DNA of 20,104 nucleotides. Source: Candidatus Woesearchaeota archaeon (GTDB lineage Archaea; Nanobdellota; Nanobdellia; SCGC-AAA011-G17; GW2011-AR20). The notes below the pieces were generated by a model. That model did no database searches, was not told the origin of the DNA, and saw only the letters and a program-made list of their open reading frames with translations. The stretch spans positions 1 through 20,104 of the forward strand of contig JAGVZJ010000005.1 of assembly GCA_018302725.1 (NCBI GenBank). Reading direction: 5' to 3'. Below are positions 16,088-20,104 of the stretch, in pieces; the first letter of the stretch is position 1; every line of letters begins with the position of its first letter. The translations under genes and the position numbers were made by a program.

Positions 16088-16110
16088 GATCTCAATAAAT
16101 GCAATAAATA

Positions 16111-16119
16111 CTTAAATAT
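16111..16119 (-). promoter_or_regulatory. Possible TATA-like box of the first GT-C gene
   Basis: On the minus strand it reads ATATTTAAG, centred about 28 bases before the ATG at 16087 and overlapping the stop codon of the other GT-C gene. The spacing is slightly off the 26-base norm, so this is weaker than the others. Confidence 0.35.
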
Positions 16120-17668
16120 CAACCTTGTATATAACAATTGTAGGATTCTGCTCAGCGCTGACTAATGGTTTTCCATAAATATCAAATGCAGCAACCGGTG
16201 TAAGCAAATCCGTATGTTTTGATGGAAGCTCATAAGTCCAGTCCAGAGAATTGAAATAGCTGGTAGTGACTAAAAATACAGGCTTTATCTCTTCAATCAC
16301 TTTTAATGTATCTTCTTCGTCTCTCCCAAATCCTCTTGTTGGTCTATCTGCCCAATAAGTCATTTCAGCATGGATATTATTACTTAAAATCCAGTCTCCT
16401 TTCTCGCTGTTTTGTTTTATCCACTCAGCAGCACTCTTAATTCCTGCTTCTCCAGTCATCTTGCCCTTTAACAAAGAGTCATTCTGTGTTATTTGTGAAA
16501 TAGATCCTATAAACAATAAGATAAATAATAGAATGATAGTTCCGGCTTTGGAATATTTTTTAAAGTAATCATAAAGCCAAATAACTCCCCTTCCAATTAT
16601 TAAAAACATACCAGAAGCAGCAAACATCTGCCATCTCGGGTCTCCAAGATCTCTTTGTATCACAACAAAGAACATAAATGTTATCAGCACAATTAAACAA
16701 GTCATTAAATCAGCATTCAAATTCTTATCTTTATTCTTAATAATCACATCTATTCCAAGTAAGAACCTCAAGGTAACTAATAGTCCGACAAAAAACAATG
16801 CATATAATATAAAATCATGTTTTATAGACGCCAACTTGCCCAGCCAAGGCCACATTGCAGGAACTAAATACATCTCAGTGACAGTGAATACGTTCCATGC
16901 TAAAGGTCTTGCAACTGCATCTCCTGCACCTGCCCCATACTGGGCTGCCCAAGGGATATAGCTGCCATAATGGAAGTGGCCCCATATCATATAAGGCAAT
17001 GAAATCAAAACAAGTGCAATCAAAGCATACCATAATCCATTTCTTTTCAAAAATTTATGCTGCTCCGTTATTATTAAATAAAAACCAATAATCCCAAGAA
17101 CTAATAAGTTTGATAGTCTAGTTAAATATCCTAATCCTAAAAATAAACCCATTAAAATCAAATAAAAAGTATTGTTTTTCTCCGGGGTAACATATCCTTT
17201 CCAGAAAAAATAAATAGCCCCCAAGCCAAAAACAACAGCCAATAGATCTGAATGCACCCTTGATATATTAAACAAAAACATCCAGGAAACACTTGCTAAT
17301 AATGCAGCAATCAATCCAACTTTCTCATTGTAAAATTCTTTTCCCAATAAATAAGTAAAGAACACAATAAACAAAGAGGGTATAACCACTGTAAAAAATC
17401 TAATTCCTATCTCCCCCAATCCTAATTTATAGAATAATGCAATTAACAGCATAAAAAAAGGAGGTCTGGCAGCTTCAACAGCCCATAATGTTTCTCCAAA
17501 AGCCCAGTATCTACCAGTTGCTAGATAAGTAGCTTCATCCCACCATAATGATAAGTGGTTAATATCAAAATATTTTAACCTCAAAAATAATGCAAATAAG
17601 ATTATCACAACCAGAATAAGGTTATACCTATTATCCAACCACTTTTTTGTTTTCTCGATAAAAGACAT
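16112..17668 (-). CDS. GT-C membrane glycosyltransferase, ArnT/PMT type (second of a tandem pair)
   Basis: This is a 518-residue polytopic membrane protein. SLWWDEATYLATGRYWAFG places D44/E45 in the first outside loop, exactly as in its neighbour. AARPPFFMLLIALFYKLG and LLGKEFYNEKVGLIAALLAS follow, with SRVHSDLLAVVFGLGAIYFF as the second conserved loop, then further spans. A soluble C-terminal part of about 110 residues (AEWIKQNSEKGDWILSNN onwards) aligns with the neighbour's AGKWIKDNSNSDDVILSD. Shared layout and sequence mark a tandem duplication that has since diverged. The enzyme should use a polyprenyl-phosphate sugar donor outside the membrane; the GT2 at 6034 could make such a donor. 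It has its own TATA-like box, 24 bases downstream of the GmhB stop. Confidence 0.87.
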   Translation of the reverse strand: MSFIEKTKKWLDNRYNLILVVIILFALFLRLKYFDINHLSLWWDEATYLATGRYWAFGETLWAVEAARPPFFMLLIALFYKLGLGEIGIRFFTVVIPSLFIVFFTYLLGKEFYNEKVGLIAALLASVSWMFLFNISRVHSDLLAVVFGLGAIYFFWKGYVTPEKNNTFYLILMGLFLGLGYLTRLSNLLVLGIIGFYLIITEQHKFLKRNGLWYALIALVLISLPYMIWGHFHYGSYIPWAAQYGAGAGDAVARPLAWNVFTVTEMYLVPAMWPWLGKLASIKHDFILYALFFVGLLVTLRFLLGIDVIIKNKDKNLNADLMTCLIVLITFMFFVVIQRDLGDPRWQMFAASGMFLIIGRGVIWLYDYFKKYSKAGTIILLFILLFIGSISQITQNDSLLKGKMTGEAGIKSAAEWIKQNSEKGDWILSNNIHAEMTYWADRPTRGFGRDEEDTLKVIEEIKPVFLVTTSYFNSLDWTYELPSKHTDLLTPVAAFDIYGKPLVSAEQNPTIVIYKVDI

Positions 17669-17687
17669 AGGATTTATTACAGGTTAT

Positions 17688-17697
17688 ATTTTTAAAA
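17688..17697 (-). promoter_or_regulatory. TATA-like box of the second GT-C gene
   Basis: On the minus strand it reads TTTTAAAAAT, centred about 25 bases before the ATG at 17668 and overlapping the end of the GmhB-type gene. It suggests that the GT-C genes can be transcribed apart from the sugar-supply genes. Confidence 0.5.
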
Positions 17698-18255
17698 ATC
17701 TTTGCTATTACTAATAATATACCTTGCAGCATCCAACAGATTGTCCGCAGTATATTCTGGTGTCACCTTAAAATTGCCGTCTTTGCCGCCTTTCCCTGTC
17801 CTAACCAAAACAGTTCTACAATTAGCTCTCCTTCCCATCTCTATGTCATCTGTCTTATCTCCAACAACCCAGCATCTTGATAAATCTAAACCAAAATCAG
17901 AAGCAGCCATTTTCAGCATTCTTATTTTTGGCTTTCTGCATTCGCAATCTACCCTATATTTTCCTTTCCCTTTTTCAGGGTGATGAGGACAAAAATAATC
18001 TCGTTCTATGTTAACCCCTTTTCTTCTTAACTCAGAGCGCATATGTTGCATAAACCTGTGGTAATCCTCTTCTGTATAATACCCTCTCCCGATTCCAGAC
18101 TGTCCTGTAACAATTATTAGTTTAAATCCAGACCCCTGTAACAGCTTTAGTCCCTCTACTGCTCCTTCTTCAAATTTTAGGTCTTCAATTTTATAGGTAT
18201 ACCCAGTATCAACATTAATTGTTCCATCTCTATCTAAAAATATTGCTTTATGCAT
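17692..18255 (-). CDS. gmhB: D-glycero-D-manno-heptose 1,7-bisphosphate phosphatase-like HAD enzyme
   Basis: This 187-residue protein has the HAD fold of histidinol/heptose-bisphosphate phosphatases. FLDRDGTINVDTGY carries the nucleophile D8 and acid/base D10, and VTGQSGIGRGYY is motif II. CRKPKIRML supplies the basic motif, and VVGDKTDDIEMG (D133, D136/D137) binds magnesium. A zinc loop is complete: C89, H91, C104 and C106, almost the same spacing as in E. coli GmhB. GmhB removes the 7-phosphate (1-phosphate in some species) from heptose bisphosphate. The HldE-type kinase that would make this substrate overlaps it by 8 bases upstream, which strongly favours heptose over histidinol phosphate. 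Length is normal (about 180-190). A related seven-carbon or other sugar bisphosphate remains possible. Confidence 0.87.
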   Translation of the reverse strand: MHKAIFLDRDGTINVDTGYTYKIEDLKFEEGAVEGLKLLQGSGFKLIIVTGQSGIGRGYYTEEDYHRFMQHMRSELRRKGVNIERDYFCPHHPEKGKGKYRVDCECRKPKIRMLKMAASDFGLDLSRCWVVGDKTDDIEMGRRANCRTVLVRTGKGGKDGNFKVTPEYTADNLLDAARYIISNSKDF

Positions 18256-19564
18256 TTAGTATTGCCTTCTCAATTTCTCTCTTCCATTGTTCATGCTCTC
18301 CCTTGCTGCTTTGAGTTAACCTGTAATTATCCTCATCTGAATGATGTGTAGAAAATTCAAAGAAGGTAGTATCTTCTAAAGCTCTAAAGCTGTGATATTC
18401 TTCTGGTTTGACATGGAATGTCTCCCCACTTTTAACAACGTAATAGGTTTTTTCCTTAATTATTTCTAGCTTTCCATTAAGAACGTAAAAAGTTTCTTCT
18501 TTTATCTTATGTTTGTGGTATGAAGAATAAAATCCCCCTCTTATGAGCATTCTTTTCCCACAATATTTTTCATTGTTTACTAACCATTCTTCCTCCCCCC
18601 ATTTTTTTGGAACAATTTTAGTATTACCAGAGCTTTCTTTTTTTAAATCATCTAAAAAGATAGGAACAACCCCTGGTTTCTCAATCACTATTGCAGCAGC
18701 CCTATTTGAAAGTTCAGCAGCTTCTTGCAAACTTGCACCACAGACCAATGCTAAAGTTAATGTAGCTAACACCGTATCTCCTGCACCAGAGACATCATAC
18801 ACCTGCTTTGCTTTGGAAGGAATATTTACTATCTCATCTCCTAAAAACAGGCTCATCCCTTCCCCCCCTCTTGTTATTAGGATATTTGCATTGGTCATCT
18901 CAACAAGCTTCTTCCCAGCTTCATCTAGATTACTTTTCAAAGTCATTTCAATTGCTTCTTTTTTATTTGGTTTTAATAAATCTACATTTTTGTAAAATTC
19001 TATATTTATAGGTTTACAATCAGCAGTAACTAACTTATTGTTTTGTTTGGCTAAAGAAATAACTTGTCTTACTAAATCCCCTGTTAAAGTTCCCTTTGCA
19101 TAATCACTCAGGATTACTGCATCAACCTCTGAAATTCTTTCATTTATCTTGATTAGTAGTACACTCTCTTCTTCTTCTGTAATCTTTGAAGAATCTTCAT
19201 AATCTATCCTGAAGATATGCTGCTTTGATATTCCCCTAACTTTTTGTATTGTTGGCTTATTTGTTTTAATTATGCAGCTAACATCAACCCCTAATTTCTC
19301 AAGTTCATTAAACAGTATCTTTTGAGCGTCATCATTTCCCACTGTTCCAGACAGATACACCTTTGCTCCCAATGCTGCAAGATTATTTGCAACATTTGCA
19401 GCCCCGCCTGGGTTGAATACCTCTTTTTCTGCTTTCAATACAGGCACTGGAGCTTCTGGAGATATTCTGGATACATTTCCGTGGATATGCTTATCAAGCA
19501 TTAGATCCCCAACTACCAATATCTTTTTATCCTTAAAACCCTCAAGCACCTCTGAGAAGTTCAT
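18248..19564 (-). CDS. HldE/RfaE1-type heptose-7-phosphate kinase fused to a C-terminal cupin
   Basis: This is a 438-residue fusion. Residues 1 to about 308 form a PfkB-family kinase of the RfaE1/HldE kind: VVGDLMLDKHIHGNVSRISP (17-36), NPGGAANVANNLAALGA (51-67) and DVSGAGDTVLATL with catalytic D263. Residues about 318-425 form a cupin with metal ligands H350, H352, E357 (YHKHKIKEETFYVLNG) and H391 (KPEEYHSFRALED), followed by a DNYRL-type end. In bacterial HldE the kinase is followed by an adenylyltransferase domain; here that place is taken by the cupin. The kinase would phosphorylate heptose 7-phosphate at C1. The cupin may isomerise, epimerise or merely bind a sugar phosphate. It overlaps the phosphatase gene by 8 bases and has its own TATA-like box. 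No nucleotidyltransferase lies in the window. Confidence 0.88.
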   Translation of the reverse strand: MNFSEVLEGFKDKKILVVGDLMLDKHIHGNVSRISPEAPVPVLKAEKEVFNPGGAANVANNLAALGAKVYLSGTVGNDDAQKILFNELEKLGVDVSCIIKTNKPTIQKVRGISKQHIFRIDYEDSSKITEEEESVLLIKINERISEVDAVILSDYAKGTLTGDLVRQVISLAKQNNKLVTADCKPINIEFYKNVDLLKPNKKEAIEMTLKSNLDEAGKKLVEMTNANILITRGGEGMSLFLGDEIVNIPSKAKQVYDVSGAGDTVLATLTLALVCGASLQEAAELSNRAAAIVIEKPGVVPIFLDDLKKESSGNTKIVPKKWGEEEWLVNNEKYCGKRMLIRGGFYSSYHKHKIKEETFYVLNGKLEIIKEKTYYVVKSGETFHVKPEEYHSFRALEDTTFFEFSTHHSDEDNYRLTQSSKGEHEQWKREIEKAILNA

Positions 19565-19585
19565 AGAATTAGTTCTATAGGAAAT

Positions 19586-19595
19586 CTATTTAAAA
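19586..19595 (-). promoter_or_regulatory. TATA-like box of the kinase-cupin gene
   Basis: On the minus strand it reads TTTTAAATAG, centred about 26 bases before the ATG at 19564. It lies in the 31-base gap after the GT9 gene. Confidence 0.55.
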
Positions 19596-20104
19596 TTAAC
19601 CTGAAAATGATTTTACAGCCTCTAAAACCTCATTTGAGCTTATTGAACTAACCAACTCTTCAATATACCTGTCATCCATGAAATATTTTTCTAGTAAAGG
19701 AGATTTAACTTTCCTTAGGTAATCATAATCCTCTACCTGCCAGTCAGGAGTACAGAAGAATAAAGCAACTGTATTCTTCTTTAATCCTAAAGCCAGATGC
19801 AAGGCTAAACTATCTCCAGTAATAATAACATCACAGTTGTTTAAAACACCAATAAACTCTCTAACGGAATTTTCAGTATCATTCTTCATCACTTTAACAC
19901 TCCCAAGACCTTCTTCAATTTCTTTTATCAACTCAGTTTCTCTTCTGCCACCAAGTAAAATAACATTGTAATCTCTTAATTTCCTAATCAACTCAATTAT
20001 CTTAGAAGAGTGCCAGGCTTTTGAAGGCCATCTTCCAGCACTTCCAACATTGATCCCAACAACTTTTTTATTTTTATTAGTAACAATCTTTTCTCCATAA
20101 TCAC
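19596..20104 (-). CDS. GT9 family heptosyltransferase-like glycosyltransferase, C-terminal part
   Basis: About 168 residues are present; the N-terminal half lies beyond the right edge. The frame is open all the way to base 20104, so the TTG at 19991 is not the start. The visible part is the C-terminal Rossmann domain of GT9 (GT-B fold): INVGSAGRWPSKAWHSSKII is the classic nucleotide-sugar-binding opening, VILLGGRRETELIKEI follows, and CDVIITGDSLALHLALGL matches the donor-binding D(S/T)xxxHxA motif. GT9 contains the ADP-heptose:LPS heptosyltransferases (WaaC, WaaF, WaaQ). The neighbouring kinase and GmhB-type phosphatase fit a heptose donor, so it likely transfers a heptose onto a glycan on the cytoplasmic face. 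It stops 31 bases before the kinase-cupin gene. Confidence 0.87.
   Translation of the reverse strand, partial: DYGEKIVTNKNKKVVGINVGSAGRWPSKAWHSSKIIELIRKLRDYNVILLGGRRETELIKEIEEGLGSVKVMKNDTENSVREFIGVLNNCDVIITGDSLALHLALGLKKNTVALFFCTPDWQVEDYDYLRKVKSPLLEKYFMDDRYIEELVSSISSNEVLEAVKSFSG

Noticed and set aside
19989..19991. TTG at 19991 as the start of a 131-residue protein
   Set aside because: The frame stays open to the window edge and the upstream residues contain the conserved GT9 motif NVGSAGRWPSKAW, so the gene is simply cut by the window end.
1..20104. tRNA, rRNA, CRISPR array, insertion sequence or integration site
   Set aside because: Reading both strands I found no cloverleaf with a TTCGA-type arm, no regularly spaced repeats, no transposase or integrase motifs and no terminal inverted repeats. 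Intergenic gaps are nearly all under 45 bases.

Overview
The window comes from an archaeon. It carries aIF1A, an archaeal Pno1/Dim2-type KH protein and both subunits of topoisomerase VI. Its promoters look archaeal: a T/A-rich TATA-like box sits almost exactly 26 bases before the start codon of nearly every leading gene, so those mRNAs are probably leaderless. The sequence is visibly AT-rich and densely packed, with many 1-26 base overlaps and TTG/GTG starts. No marker fixes the lineage. A small-genome, DPANN-type archaeon (for example Woesearchaeota- or Pacearchaeota-like) is a low-confidence guess.

Bases 1-3754 (+) are an information-processing block: the tail of an unrecognised gene, aIF1A, the KH ribosome-assembly factor, then Top6B and Top6A. 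Bases 3795-7675 (+) are a lipid-linked glycan block: an Alg7/AglH-type GlcNAc-1-phosphate transferase, a Wzx/MOP-type flippase, a DPM/Alg5-like GT2 and a membrane-anchored GT2. Bases 7712-12119 (+) hold a B12-binding-type radical SAM protein, an extended-SDR sugar epimerase, a radical SAM/SPASM protein and another GT2. Bases 12143-13623 (+) hold a second B12-binding-type radical SAM gene. It is split by what looks like an internal deletion of about 49 bases. A small minus-strand ORF (13560-13847) and a Nudix hydrolase (13911-14594) then diverge from a shared 63-base promoter region.

The strand switches at about 14600. Bases 14612-20104 (-) form a second glycan block, read from high to low coordinates: a GT9 heptosyltransferase-like protein (cut by the window end), an HldE-type heptose-phosphate kinase fused to a C-terminal cupin, a GmhB-type bisphosphate phosphatase, and two tandem GT-C membrane glycosyltransferases of the ArnT/PMT type.

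Together the window encodes much of a cell-surface glycan pathway: lipid-carrier priming, chain building, flipping, lumen-side GT-C transfer, and supply of an activated heptose-like sugar. The unusual parts are an apparent bacterial-style heptose module in an archaeon, the kinase-cupin fusion, and three radical SAM proteins woven into the surface-glycan genes. No rRNA, tRNA, CRISPR array, insertion sequence or integrase was seen, and no stretch over 300 bases lacks a gene.
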